Assembly (NCBI GenBank): GCA_034231615.1
Contig: CM067316.1
Coordinates: 25,195,791-25,259,790 of the forward strand
Direction of reading: 5' to 3'
Source: Meghimatium bilineatum
Taxonomy: Eukaryota > Mollusca > Gastropoda > Stylommatophora > Philomycidae
Length of the DNA: 64,000 nt
Shown here: positions 1 to 12,800 of the stretch, piece after piece
Layout: each line of letters begins with the position of its first letter
Numbering within the stretch: the first letter of the stretch is position 1
The notes under the pieces: model-generated
What the model was told of the DNA's origin: nothing
Database searches by the model: none
The model's input: only the letters and a program-made list of their open reading frames with translations
Made by a program: the position numbers and the translations under genes

Positions 1-199
1 TTTATGAAACAAAGTTACCCTCTACCCGAATACATTAAAACAAGGTCTTGATATAGTTAGAAGAAAACATACAAAATTATAGCTTTTTGCGTCTTTACAG
101 ATGGTCGAAAAGCTGGCCAGTGCAAAATTTCATATGAACAAGGAGACCCTCAAATTAATTAAATTGCCAAAATGCATAGTGTCTATGTTTCTCGCGATT

Positions 200-1240
200 T
201 CTTTCCTAGGCAAGTTTTATTGGTTGGTTGGTTAGTTGCTGATCCAGCAGTCCATGGGCTCATGCCCTTTGACCCAATGCCATTGTGTGATATATGCATG
301 TGTTTGTCAGCTGTTCCATTTATCTGGCCCTGGAGGGAGAAGCATTATCCTGATGTCATCCAGTGCTGTGCATTTAAAAAGGTTGCGGTCAACATTTTCA
401 TAGGGATGAGTGCACAGTCTGCACTCTGGATTGTGTGTCGTGGTTGAATTCTGTTCAGGTGATTGTTAAGCTGTACATGTTGTGTGGTGTGCAGTCGGAA
501 GATGATACTCTGGTCTTTTCTTCCCAGGAGGTTGATGTAATCTTAAGGATTTGGGCTGGTCATATATTTATAGATTTCCCTCCCAGTGTTTCCCATAGCC
601 CATCTGTTCACCCAATTTTCTTTAGTCACAGATTTCAGTATCATTTTAATTGTGTGCATGGTTGTTTATGTATATGGCTGTTCTTGTTGAGCTCCCATCT
701 TTACTAGTCTGTCTGCCTTGTCATTGCCAGGTGTGTTTGAGTGGCCAGATATCCACTGCATAACAATGTAAGTAGCTGGTTGGCATGGTGATATATTTCC
801 ACCAGCTAAGGCTTACAGTTTCCACCACATTCTAGTGCTTGAAGAGCGAACATAGAATCTGTGAAAATAACAATGTTTTGAACTTTTGATGGAAAGGCAT
901 CAAATATGGTCTTCGGGTGGTACAATGCAACTCCTAGTGCTGTTATTTCGGCTTCATAGTTAGAACATATCTCCCCACAGGCATCAAACAACTCATCAGA
1001 TGTTTTGTTTGGATATTCCATATAGACACCATAACCTGTTTTGATGGTAGTTTTGAAAGCAGACCCATCAGTATAGACATGAATCCATTGTTCTGGGTAG
1101 GTGTCTATTGTTTTCTGTGTTGCTTTCATAAGACTTACTGGGTCTGAACTTTTCGGTGCATTATTTCTTAATTGTGTCTTGATTTCCGGCAATTTAAAAC
1201 CTGCATGTTGTGATAAACATTTTTCTACTCTTTGCAGTTC
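200..1240 (-). mobile_element. Non-LTR retrotransposon fragment with RNase H domain (decayed)
   Basis: The clearest part is 806-1192, with VYTDGSAFKT (first catalytic Asp), SNYEAEITALG (Glu) and IFTDSMFALQAL (Asp). A frameshift separates QWISGHSNTPGNDKADRLVK, which carries the last catalytic region, from a C-terminal CRLC...NLFKC zinc-binding remnant near 300-420. It is related to the LINE copy at 15813-16679 and is not intact. Confidence 0.8.
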
Positions 1241-1479
1241 TTGTCTCGGAGGTGATAGCTGCCTTTTATTTCATCGACATGGCTCAGGGCTGACTTTTGT
1301 TTTATTCTGTGGTTTGGTTGCCAGTTTTCTACAAGTTGTTTCTACAAATGTAGAACCCTTTGAGATGTGGAGAGATATGGCTTCAATGGAGGCTTATGAA
1401 AGAAGCAAAATTATGAAATGAACAAAGACCACCCAAATAAACAAGCCAGTTTTATTAAGATGCTGCTTTATCAATTTTT

Positions 1480-1665
1480 ACTTGGAGGCTTTGAATGATA
1501 GTTTAAACAAGAAAACATGATCAGCCTTTTGATATAAATGTTGAAAATGTTTTGTGTATTGTAATTTGTAGGTTTTCTTGTTTACATCATAACACCCTAG
1601 TTTTAGTGATAGTTCGTCGTGTCTAAGTGGACCATTCTAAAAACGTGTTTTACGTAAGTACATTT
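1480..1665 (+). mobile_element. Penelope-like terminal-repeat fragment
   Basis: The segment around ttttgtgtattgtaattt through to tctaagtgg closely parallels the terminal repeat at 45790-45940. The gataaagacc...gaaac block is degraded here. It shares the internal order but no coding sequence. Confidence 0.55.
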
Positions 1666-1885
1666 TTAGATAAATTTAACAAGATTATATGTGAAAGTAG
1701 ATATGCTTTCAAAATATGCAAAAAATTGTCAAATATTTCATTTTTTGCATTCTTTCTCAAAATCGATTGGTAGAATGTAGTCTAGAGAACGGAATGCATG
1801 TGTCATGGTCTAGAACGTTGTTGAGATATCTACACCATTTGGCCTGTCATATTCAACTTAATCATGAGCCAGATATTTAAAATGA

Positions 1886-2611
1886 CAACCCTGTGAAAGA
1901 GATAGAAACCCTGTGAAAGAGATGGAAACCCTGTGAAAGAGATGGAAACCCGTGAAAGAGATAGAAACCTCGTGAAAGAGATAGAAACCCCATGAAAGAG
2001 ATAGAAACCTGATGAAAGAGATAGAAACTATGTGAAAGAGATAGAAACCTCATGAAAGAGATGGCAGCCCTGTGAAAGAGATGACAACTCTATGAAAGAG
2101 ATGGAAACCATGTGAAAGAGATAGAAACCCTGTGAAAGAGATGGAAACCCTGTGAAAGAGATGGCAACCCCGTGAAGGAGATGGAAACCTCATGAAAGAG
2201 ATAGAAACCCTGTGAAAAAGATAGAAACCTCGTGAAAGAGATAGAAACCCTGTGAAAGAGATAGAAACCCTGTGGTAGAGATAGAAACCTCGTGAAAGAG
2301 ATAGAAACCTCGTGAAAGAGATAGAAACCTCGTGAAAGAGATAGAAACCTCATGAAAGAGATAGAAACCCTGTGGAAGAGATAGAAACCCTGTGGTAGAG
2401 ATAGAAACCTCGTGAAAAAGATAGAAACCTCGTGAAAGAGATAGAAACCTCATGAAAGAGATAGAAACCCTGTGGAAGAGATAGAAACCTCGTGAAAGAT
2501 AAGAAACCCTGTGGAAGAGATGGAAACCCTGTGGAAGAGATAGAAACCCTGTGGAAGAGATAGAAACCTCGTGAAAGAGATAGAAACCCTGTGAAAGAGA
2601 TAGAAGATGGA
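1886..2611. repeat. 20-bp tandem repeat array, about 36 units
   Basis: The unit is approximately agatagaaaccctgtgaaag. Variants alternate ccctg and cctcg and gaaag or ggaag. A 20-bp period lets long open frames run through it on the minus strand, so those frames are repeat artefacts. It abuts a dispersed element on the right. Confidence 0.95.
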
Positions 2612-3019
2612 GATCCGTTGCAGTCAACGCTTGAAGATTAGACTTGAAATAGCCACGTCTGCAATGCCCAGATTAAATACCATATGGGAGAGCAGAATAA
2701 GTACATCAGTGAAGATACGCCTAGATGCCATGTGTACCATTATAGGTCATGTCGTGGTGTGAGACTCGGAATTGGGCGAGAGGTTCACGCTGTCGGTGAA
2801 CGACACCTCGGCTAAGAAGACGAAAGCGCCATGGTCCAACTCTTCTCGTGGATGAGAAAAGGTTCAGCATCCAGTGGGCATAGGCACAGAACGTCGAATT
2901 ACACGAGGAAGGTTCACAGACGGCGGAACACCTCGCGCGAGAGTGACGTGAACGACAATCGTCTTGGCGAAGAGTCCCTACACACCCACGTGACTGTCGA
3001 CAGATAGGTAGGCTGTCAC
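2612..3019 (+). repeat. Dispersed GC-richer element with [12 protein letters not shown] block
   Basis: Around 2763-2830 the plus strand reads a [15 protein letters not shown] peptide. The same block and flanking sequence recur on the minus strand near 19546-19660. Base composition is clearly more GC-rich than its surroundings. No known family recognised. Confidence 0.5.
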
Positions 3020-3226
3020 GGGCTAGGGAAGCCTACTACCCGAATTAAAGGCATGACAAAAATGAATGTGCTGGGCCTCGGATGTCTAGACCACAAAGTG
3101 AGCCAATCGAGATACAAATAATACAGTTCAACTGTGGAACTTGTGGCACAGCGTACTTCGCTCTCGCCGGCGGAAATCTCACGATTTATTCGTTGTGGTT
3201 ATAAGATAATGAACGCAGAAGAAGAA
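3020..3226 (+). mobile_element. SINE-like element, family C
   Basis: It shares its body (ggatgtctagaccaca...ggcggaaatc...ttgtggttat) with the copy at 32535-32732 that has a clear TSD. It ends aatgaacgcagaagaagaag, matching the 3' ends of the other SINE family and the RNase H LINE. Confidence 0.65.
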
Positions 3227-3389
3227 GAATATGTCATGATGTACCAATATAGACCTATAAATCTAAAAAATACATTTTCTATTTGTATGGGTACACAGAT
3301 TTCTAGTTAAGATGTTGAGAAGAATATGCTATGTAATATGTCACTGTCATTAGCAGCGCTTAAGAGAGTTTCATGGCTAGGCCTATATC

Positions 3390-3780
3390 AATCAATAAAC
3401 CATAACCCTTCACGGTCGTAGGGGTGTCACATTGGTTGCTTCAGCACACAGCGTCCTCCAGCGAATTATTTCCTCAGCGATGCGGATGAGTGTGGAAATA
3501 TATTGTCCTGTCCTTTCCTTGATGTTGTCTGTCCATGCCTTTATTTTCCCTCCTCTGTTTCTCCCCCCTTCGACAGTTCCCTGTAGTTTTGTTTTTGACA
3601 AGGAATCATGTCTGCATACATGTCTGAACCATGCTAGTTTTCGTCGTTTCACTATTGAAAGCAATGGTTCCTGAACTCTTGCACACATCTCTACTTTATT
3701 TCTTATGTTCCCTATAGGAAATTCGTAGAATTTGTCTGTAGCATTTGTACTCGAAAGCCTGTAATCTTCTCAGGCCTATA
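3390..3780 (-). mobile_element. LINE 3' end, ORF2 C-terminus
   Basis: The open frame at 3410-3688 reads LLSIVKRRKLAWFRHVCRHD, then LQGTVEGGRNRG and a terminal TNVTPLRP. This is a familiar C-terminal pattern of animal non-LTR retrotransposons. The 3' sequence (cctacgaccgtgaagggtta) recurs in part at 18842-18905. Confidence 0.75.
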
Positions 3781-4111
3781 TAGGGACCTACCACTGACTC
3801 TAAAATATGTATGCTAAGTTTGGCAATAAATAAACAGGGTAGTGGAAAAATTAGAGGCAACAGTGATGTGGTTATGTAGAGGAAAGTGTTGACAAGACAT
3901 AGAGGATTTATTTAATTGTAGTTGGATTATCCCATATGTATTCCATCCTTCTCAACAAAGCGATACGCGCCAGCCGAGAGTAACATTCATAGCACGTAAT
4001 TATGCAGCTTTAAGCTAAAATTTATATAATTCATAGGTAGGTAGGTTAATGAGTTTGCCTCTCTTTTGGAGAGGCGTGCCCCTTTCAACCAGCGGACAAA
4101 GTCCAATTAGG

Positions 4112-4278
4112 CTATATTAGGATAAATAGTAAAGCAAAATTAGTTAAACAGGTTACTAAAAATAAGTTTTTAGTAACCTGTTTAACTCATTTTGCTTTAC
4201 TATTTGTTCATTAGGTTACTGCGGCACCATCCACTTTGTCGGACACCCTCTGACCATTTGGTTATCTATATTAGGATA
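4112..4278. mobile_element. Fold-back element with 39-bp hairpin inside a 13-bp direct repeat
   Basis: Arms at 4124-4162 and 4167-4205 are reverse complements with a single mismatch around a 4-base taag loop. The 13-mer ctatattaggata occurs at both 4112-4124 and 4266-4278, like a target duplication. One arm resembles 20488-20515, suggesting two head-to-head element ends. Confidence 0.75.
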
Positions 4279-4459
4279 CAAGCTATAATTCACGGGGGAT
4301 TTCCGCCATCTTTGTTAGCATATTCTTTCCTGTGTCCTTGAGTGACGGGCGTGCCGAGGGGGTTGCGGTCGCACCGGGCATCAAAATGCCCCTCAAAATA
4401 ATGAAAACATTGAAATGGGATTTAAGTGCCTTTGCCATGCCAAAGTTGATGCCCCGCAA

Positions 4460-4632
4460 CCAGTAACGTAACGAGAGGGGGCGGAGGTGTGGACCGCCCC
4501 TGCGGCACCATCGGGAGGGCGAAAAATGTATTTTCTTCCAGGCTTTCACAATCACTGCCATATTTTTTATGTCGCAAGGGCGGAAAATTATGATTCCGCC
4601 CCGGGCGCCATTGACCCACGCTACGCCACTGG
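4460..4632. mobile_element. Small GC-rich MITE-like element
   Basis: It begins cagtaacgtaacgag and ends in the reverse complement of cagtggcgtagcgtggg, giving imperfect terminal inverted repeats. The interior is much more GC-rich than its surroundings. The CAGTGGCGTAGC start is common in hAT-like or similar MITEs. No clear TSD was identified. Confidence 0.45.
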
Positions 4633-4654
4633 GAATATGCACTGGCAATTCTGA

Positions 4655-5745
4655 CTCTTAGCTAAACTCAGATCGAAAGACTGGATAGAATCCAGAGTGC
4701 AGCAATGAGCATCATTCTTGGGTGCACAGGAGTCATCAGCAAGAACTATGAGGTACCTACTCGACTGTCCTATGGCAGAGCACATATTACAGTATTGCCG
4801 TGCACTGACGTACCTTCAAATACATGCAGATAAGGAGCATCCATTGCATTCCAAAATACAGAAAATTAAAGGTAGCAGACTTAAGAGAGGGAAATCGTGG
4901 ATGGGACTTGCTGAGGATGTCATACAAAGTGTGTGCAGATTGCAGGATGTGGCAGAAGGTGCGGAATGGATAGGTCTACCCACATATTTCGAAACTTGTT
5001 TGAGAGTAGTAATGTCACTTAGCAGGGAATGCAGAGAATGGTGTCCCACGGCTGTGGAGCAAGAGGTGCAGGCTTTGGTCAGTGAGAATGCCAAAGAGGG
5101 GGATTTTATTATATACAATGATGTATCTGTGATTAGACATGTTCGCAGTGCTTGAGCCTTCACAGCTCAGCGTGCAGGTAAAACTATCAGAGAGGAAAGT
5201 CGGGCCTTTGCTGTGACTACAAGTAGCATGACCATGGGGATTATGGCGGTAAGCTGAGCATTTGATTGGGTAGGCACACAGAAGGTAACGCAGATCTGCA
5301 TCTTGAGTGACTCTATGATTAGGAAGCTACAAGTGGGTCTCGTTTGTGAACAGTGTATTGAGGCCTTGAGAAAGGCAAGTTTGAAAGTAGCTACATTTAT
5401 TTTCATGCCAGGACATGTGGATGTTTGAGACAATGAAAGAGCAGATCAATTGGCGTTATGCGCGATTGTGGCACCGGGTGATGGGGCAATAGATTGAGCT
5501 GACGTTTTGAACTCCATAAGACATATAACACGTGAGAGTGAGACTAGTGTTAATGATGATTCTTTATCAATGTCCAGGATTAAATATCTAGGTTTGATAT
5601 GCAGTGATGCTAAAAGTGAACATTTTGGAGGGTGCAGAATAATGATGGTCAACCAGCAGAGGACCAGTACTGTCAGCAGAAGTGTAATGATGGATACACT
5701 CAGGGAGAGATCAGATCAACTATGAACGTGTCCAATTTGCAGTGA
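4655..5745 (+). mobile_element. Non-LTR retrotransposon fragment (post-RT and RNase H region, decayed)
   Basis: It opens with LDRIQSAAMSIILGCTG, typical of the segment after the RT domain. The frame at 4718-5155 continues (MRYLLDCP...), reaching FIIYNDVSV where an RNase H domain would have YTDGS. Later blocks include ICILSDSM and DNERADQLAL. Asp to Asn at the first catalytic position, plus stops, indicate an inactive relic. Confidence 0.75.
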
Positions 5746-6179
5746 TGATGATCCAACGACTGACTAACTAAGGGACTACTAACTGTTCACCACCGCTACT
5801 ATTGAACAATATTTACTTCTTACAAACAAAACAAATTTACAACAAAATTATATAGAACAAAGACAATAATAAATAAGTAGGCATGAATCAAATTAAGATA
5901 TGTTTTAATTTATATAAATATTGCACTGTTTACAAAAAAAATTTGATTGAAGTCAAGAAAGATTAAATGTAGGTATTTAAAATGAATAGAAATTAGTGGG
6001 GGGAAAATAGCATCAATGAGGTGCCAGTGCAGTGATCAAATTAAAAAAATGGTGTGTAATAAAAATAAACAAATGTGTATTTGAAAGCAAGACACATCAG
6101 CCAACAATACAATTTGACCAGACCAATGAAATGTGGTACAATGTTCCAGAACAGTTTCATTGTAGATGTTGAAAATCAC

Positions 6180-6500
6180 AGTGCCATGCATTTTTCTATC
6201 CATCTGTACAACCTTTCACTTTCTTCTGAGTATATGTCCTCTACAAACCTCCACCATATTGTCTGATTTTTTGTAATCACTTTCCGCTCTTTCTATGGTC
6301 TATGAAGTCTTTGTGTTTTGCATCCAATTCTTTCCTCCTGGCATTTCTTGTGCTTCCTCTTTATCTTTTTTTCCTTATAGGTTCCAGAACAATGTCTGCC
6401 TTACAATTCTTTCTGTTGGCCTTCTTAATGTATGTTCTATTCATCTCCAGCACAGTTACCTTAGTTTTCTTCCACTGCAGTTTGCTTAATTCTTTGCATA
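6180..6500 (-). mobile_element. Probable LINE fragment
   Basis: Minus-strand frames give short pieces resembling the ORF2 C-terminal region (LEMNRTY.KKANRKNCKA). Weak and undated. Confidence 0.35.
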
Positions 6501-7146
6501 AGTTCATAATTGTTGGTCTTGTCATATCATTTCAAACATTCTATTTTACACAGATTGAAAATGTACTAAGCTGGGGCTGACTTTTAGTTCAGGGTGCAAA
6601 GAATATGGGCCACTATCTTCTTTCCAGGCATGCCATTGGTGTGGTGGCGTCTAAGGAAAATTGGGGGGAATATGCTGACCTGTTACCCGTTAAAAAATGA
6701 TTGTTGTCACATCTTGTCTCAATTTCATACTTTTGTCTTCTATTAAATAATCTCCATAGATGACAAAGAGATGATGGCCTGTGGATATTGCACCTTAATC
6801 CTTTTGTGGCAGACTCCTAAGTGACGGGGAATGCTAGATGTTTCATCATTGTTGATGGTTCAAAAAATCTGACAGAAGAATGATGAGATAGTTGACCCAG
6901 AAGTGTGTGTTTGCCGTGTTCCTAGCAGGATACGGTAATCCTGGGATACAGATGAACTAGAATGCCTCCTTTCAGGGACTAAACATGCATCCATAAGCCT
7001 CCCTTAAACATTCAAGTTTTTGAGGCATCCTTATGTAAGTCCGGGTGTCACCTTGGTTACACAGTTAAAAAGAATTTGTGCTCTTGAACCTATGGGCTGC
7101 CAGCTTACATATAAAGGAATTATTTCATCATCATCATCCTCCCCAT

Positions 7147-7312
7147 CTCCACCAAAGATGGATGTGTTGGGCCATTGGTGCAAATAATACGGCAACACAA
7201 CACATTTCCATTCTCTGGACGACATCCAACTGGAAATCTTGTCGAACCATTGTCCTGTTACAATAGAAATCCAGTGGGAATTTGAGAATGAACGCTGAAG
7301 AAGAAGAAGAAG
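7147..7312 (+). mobile_element. SINE family A copy
   Basis: It carries the family body (gatggatgtgttgggccatt, ccattctctggac) and ends gagaatgaacgctgaagaag with a GAA tail. Twelve or so copies occur in the window; the best-defined, with TSDs, are 20946-21102 and 61832-61991. Confidence 0.8.
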
Positions 7313-8339
7313 ATCCTCCCTATCATCACCATAATTCTGGCAGGAAACCATCGATGAAAATTTGCATCTGCATCACATAAATTAAATGTGGACAAGTGTT
7401 TGTGAATTACTTGAACAGATTGGAAATAAGAAGATATACAGCAGAAGGATAAAATACTGTAAATGATATGAAACAAAAATTGATATGACAGAAGATGTAA
7501 AAGAGGTAAATATAATAAACAAATGTAGTCAAGCTAGTTGAACAGATAGTGTACATAAAAACTTATGTCCTTCAAGAACTTGTATGGATCTATTGCCATT
7601 GCTATGCTGGAGTATGTGAAATAAATGAGCTGGCTACAGGTGGCATCTGTGCATTTTGAATATGGATAAAGGTAAGATCTGGAAAGAAACACTGGATCGC
7701 TTATCAGAGGAAGATACTGCAATGGATGAATCAGCAGTAGAAGCAGAAGTAGCAATTGAGATCAAGAGTGGGTTGAGTAGGGTTAGGTCACAGAATGGAT
7801 GAATTAGAATGACAACTAAGGGAAAAAATTGGGATGGGCTAACAACCTATCACCTGTGGGGAAAAAAATTATTGTTGCTGCATTTCTTCTGCTAAAATGT
7901 CTCCATAAATAATGAAAAGATGCAGACCAGCAAACATTGCAACTTTTTCCTTTTGTGGCAGACTCCTAATTGGCAGGGAATGCTAGGTTGTCATGACTAC
8001 AGATCGGACAGAAGAATGGTGTAGGTGGCTCGGAAGTATATGCTGTGCTCCTGGCAGTACATGATCATACTGGGATACTGGAATATCTCCCTTTGGGGAC
8101 TAAATATGCATCCAAACACAAATATGCCATTGAAACAGCAAACCTTATGTGTGAGTTTGAGTGTCACCTCAGTTACTCAACTCAAGAGGACCTATACTTT
8201 TGTCAGAATGGCTATGGTCTGTCAAGAGCTACCTGTTCACAGTTTACTTCATCACCATCATGTAACTGATAAAGGTCTTTTGGTCGAAACATTGGTTTTT
8301 TGTGTGTGTTTTTAGTTATTTATAAACTTCACATGTTTT

Positions 8340-9787
8340 CACTTTATGACAATTGGATTTACTGAAGTCCTACTTGTTATATTTTTATTTCTGGCACCAC
8401 TTTGTGGTTGTCACCAATTCCTTGAAACTCACATTATCTATGCTTCTCATAATTACGATGTATGTGTTAAATACATCTAGGGATAGCACCCTCGTCTTCT
8501 ATTTTTATTTGCTAACAAACTTCTCAAAATCATTGTCTACAACTGCTTTCTTACTGTCAACATACATTTCTAAGAAATCTAAGAGTGTTTTCTGTCTGAT
8601 TCATATTTGTTACATTTTTAAGTGTTGGATTAACTCAGTCAAAAGTGTGCTAGTTTATTGTGTAAAGATTTGGGCTCAAGTCTCAGGATGGATTCTTGTA
8701 AGTTGTACTTATGGGTACCTGACTCTCACAGCACTATCAAAGCATGATCACCATAACCACAGAAGTCATTGTATATGTATATTTTATATATAATTACCTT
8801 TGATATGTAATAATCTTATATGTAATAATTTTATATGTAATAATTTCATGTAATAATTGTATAGTTAATCATTATATTTTATAGTTAATCACTTTATATA
8901 TAATGACTTGACGCAATTATTTATTTACTATTTTTCATGCATACAACTTATTAGTACTAGCAAAATTGTATTGATGGAAAGAATGACTTTCTTATATTGC
9001 CATACACATTTTCTCATGTTTATTTCAATGCCTCATTTCATAAATACAAACATTAAAATACTTCAACTTGTGCCCACTCATAGTATCAGTTTCATAGCAA
9101 TGCAACTCAAAGTATTTGAGTTTTTATTTGTGTTAAATCCAAGTCTTTTTCAGGTTCAATTTATCAGGGAAGACCTTTACAAGTAAATATGGAAGTTATG
9201 TACATTCTTATTAAAAAATGTAACAACTTGATTGCAAATATTCTGGTTATGTACACAGAACCATAACATGGCACACTGGTAGCAATAAGTAAGGAAACTT
9301 GTGCTTAAGTTCATAAAATTGTTGAAATCTTACAAAGTGATTTGGCTTTCTATGTCAGGATGAACTGAATTATTGAAAACAAAATGACAGTTCTGTGTGT
9401 GACCAGAAAACTTAGATGAGCAGATGAGTATAAATAAAATATAATTCATTAAAAAATGGCACTTATAAATATGTATATATTCAGAAACAAACCTTGTATA
9501 TTCACCGAAGTGAGACACTGGATCATAATCTAAGCTTCACTTCTGGTCAGGAAGGCAAATGCTTGTTAATTAATTTTTTTTCCATCACATGTACAAGACG
9601 GTCACAAGAAACCATTTTTTTTTCTGATGGCTTCTGTAACCAATTATGTGTGACAAATGAAGACTGGAATTTCTCATGTCAATCTTATATAAGAACAAAA
9701 TGATTCTGCTGTTGTGACACCTCCAAATAGAAGTTGACAGACAGGTCATGCTTTCTCAATTTCACTTTCACAACTAGGAACACTTTG
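8340..9787. other. AT-rich region downstream of the FCHO-like stop codon
   Basis: On the minus strand this holds the presumed 3' UTR. Candidate AATAAA signals lie near 9123-9128 and 9013-9018. Beyond it I see only AT-rich sequence and no gene. Confidence 0.4.
8800..8900. repeat. AT-rich short tandem repeat
   Basis: Imperfect repeats of ttatatgtaataattt. No coding potential. Confidence 0.7.
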
Positions 9788-9831
9788 TCATACTTGGCTT
9801 ACTGTTGCCTCTGGATCAACAAAGTACTTTC
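9788..9831 (-). CDS. FCHO: FCHO/SGIP1-like terminal exon with stop codon
   Basis: The acceptor is CATCTACACAG. The exon completes Gly and reads [13 protein letters not shown] then TGA. Vertebrate family members end shortly after (G)KY.AD, so this tail is slightly longer. The last residues S-Q-V fit a class I PDZ ligand pattern (S/T-x-hydrophobic), which is inference. It is separated from the previous exon by about 4.6 kb. The first AATAAA I see downstream on the minus strand is near 9123-9128. Confidence 0.85.
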
Positions 9832-12800
9832 CTGTGTAGATGGAAGAATGTTGAAATACATTCGTTTTGATACATGTCACGGCAGATAAGAAACAGCTTG
9901 GGATCATACAAGTATTTTATCATTCATAACCCTCTTTTAGTACTAGGAGGAAAATTAACTATCTCAACTTGTTATAAACATAATATCATGTACAAGTGAT
10001 GAAGTTTTCATCATGTGACATATTCTTACCAGAACATACGTTTCCTTATTGATTCTCTGAACACTCTGTGATTCCGGGGGGAGTTGACCTGAAGCAGCTA
10101 GAGTCATCTTTAAGCAGTCTGATATATCACTAAACCATTGTCATCTTGGGCACACTCTTCCCCCTGTTGTTAGCTCTGCCTTCAGCTATTAATCTTTCCA
10201 TGCTGTTATGTATCTTTATATGATCACAAAAACACAGCTTTCTTGTTAAGATGTTGTTAAGGAGCCAGCCCTCTTCGACATTTATTGACCTTAACACCTT
10301 TTTATTTGTTTTTTTTTTAGCTATCTATGGTATATGTAAAAATCTTATGTAGCACCTCATTTAGAGCGGCGATTCTTTTTGCTATTATTTTATTTAATGT
10401 CCATGCCTCACACCTGTATATTGCCACTCTGTCATTCTGATCATACATAGTTTGGCTATCCTGCTGATACCTTACCAAAGATTTTTCATTTGGGTAAGTT
10501 TCAATGTCATCATTGCAATTCTTCTCTTGATTTTCACAGCTCAGTCTCCTGAGCTATTTATGTTTGTACCCAAATACTGGAAATTTGTTATGTCCTCTAC
10601 TTCGAAATTGTCAATTTTTATTTTTAATTGTACTTTCACTTTATCCATTGTCATAATTTTTGTTTTCTTCATATTTAAGAACAGGTTTGGGCTTCACTGT
10701 GTTTTTTTGTTGATAGTGACATTTGCTTTAGGCCATCTACATTTGTTAAGAGAACTGTGTTATCAGCATATATGATTTCTGGAATCTGCTGAAAGCTGAT
10801 GGTAAGAGGTTGGAAGTCAGCATATGTCATGTTAAAATTAAGTCTATTGGAAGAAGATACATATACAAAATGGAAAAAGAACAATTTAACACTAGAAGGA
10901 TGATTTTCCATAGAAAAGAACAAGTCAAAATTTTCAGATTTCACACAGGTCACAAATGAATAGGAACAACTTGTAAAGAGACATAATGGCTACAATATAT
11001 TCATTGTATGCTGCAAGAGTGTTCAAAAAGGATTGAAACTTTGGTTAAGAGAAACAGAAATACTTACTGCAGGTATAAGACATAAATTACTTTTAGACTA
11101 ATCTTCTTGGGATTTCTCCCAGCATCCAACAATGTTTGGAAGCATTTTAGGAATGTTATTTAGGAATGAATATGATGGGTCATTGTAATCTGCATAATTT
11201 TAACATGTAAAAAAAAATTGGGCCCCTTTTCATCAAGTCACAAATTGCAACAAGTTATGTGGGGAAGTAGGGATATTTAGACTAGCAAATGATATAAATC
11301 TATCAAGTGCCATGCCGAATGGCGTAGGCGATCATGTTTCTCCACGACTCTGTCTCTTGTTTTGTCAATAAGCTCGGTTGGTGAACATCTACCATGCCAT
11401 AATACTAGTCCATGTAGCAACTTTTCTCTTTGTCATCCCCTATCTCTTCTCCCCTTGATCTTTCCAGTGGTTATTAATGATATGTTCTCTGCATTAAGGC
11501 TAGGACTGCCACCAAAGTTCAGATGTGTGGGCCATTGGCGCAAATAAAACAGGAATGCAACAAATAATCTCCACTCTTTGGTTTACATTCTACTGGAAAT
11601 CTGGAAAGATTTAATTCAGTCAATGGGAGCTGCAGTAAACTAATGTACATTCATTAAGCCTCATTAATTCAGTCAATGGGAGCTGCAGTAAACTAATGTG
11701 CATTCATTAAGCCTCATTAATTCAGTCAATGGGAGCTGCAGTAAACTAATGTACATTCATTAAGCCTCATTAATTCAGTCAATGGGAGCTGCAGTAAACT
11801 AATGTGCATTCATTAAGCCTCATTAATTCAGTCAATGGGAGCTGCAGTAAACTAATGTGCATTCATTAAGCCTCATTAATTCAGTCAATGGGAGCTGCAG
11901 TAAACTAATGTGCATTCATTAAGCCTCATTAATTCAGTCAATGGGAGCTGCAGTAAACTAATGTGCATTCATTAAGCCTCATTAATTCAGTCAATGGGAG
12001 CTGCAGTAAACTAATGTGCATTCATTAAGCCTCATTAATTCAGTCAATGGGAGCTGCAGTAAACTAATGTGCATTCATTAAGCCTCATTAATTCAGTCAA
12101 TGGGAGCTGCAGTAAACTAATGTGCATTCATTAAGCCTCATTAATTCAGTCAATGGGAGTGGCAGTAAACTAATGTACATTCATTAAGCCTCATTAATTC
12201 AGTCAATGGGAGCTGCAGTAAACTAATGTGCATTCATTAAGCCTCATTAATTCAGCCAATGGGAGTGGCAGTAAACTAATATACATTCATTAACCTTTAG
12301 GCCCCTATGGGTGAGGTCACGCACCCAGAGTACACGCTCCCGTGTGACGGTGGGCGAGAACACGCACCATACGATATCGCCCGATTCCCGAGCTCGGAAC
12401 TTCACGAAGTAATGAACCGATGACGTATAAAGCCCGCCAAACAAAGCTAGGAATACGTCACAGAGTAAAGGTCAAATTCTTTTACACATTTGGACTGTAT
12501 AGAACGAGAAAGCTGGCTGATGTTAGCAACGCTTTTCGAGAGCGACTTTAGCCATTTTCTGCCATATTTTACTATCAAATTGAGTACCGTGTGGCATGAG
12601 TAAATGATCGTGTCTACATGTTCTAATTGTTGTTCTTTGTGTTTAATATGCTGTTGTTTAATAAGAATGTGTGTTTATTCATTCAAAAACACAAAAATAA
12701 TATTATCAGAGGTGCCACATGTGTGCACGGACAATAATTACGTTGCGTGTCAGCATAGACCTAGTGTTGACCAGACGGACATTATATGCAATTTCTTCAC

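Noticed and set aside
1886..2611. CRISPR array
   Set aside because: The units are contiguous with no unique spacers, and the DNA is eukaryotic.
2090..2627. Open frames of 87 and 145 residues on the minus strand
   Set aside because: They consist wholly of the 20-bp satellite; repetitive VSISFT/LSLSQGFYLFH text with no other support.
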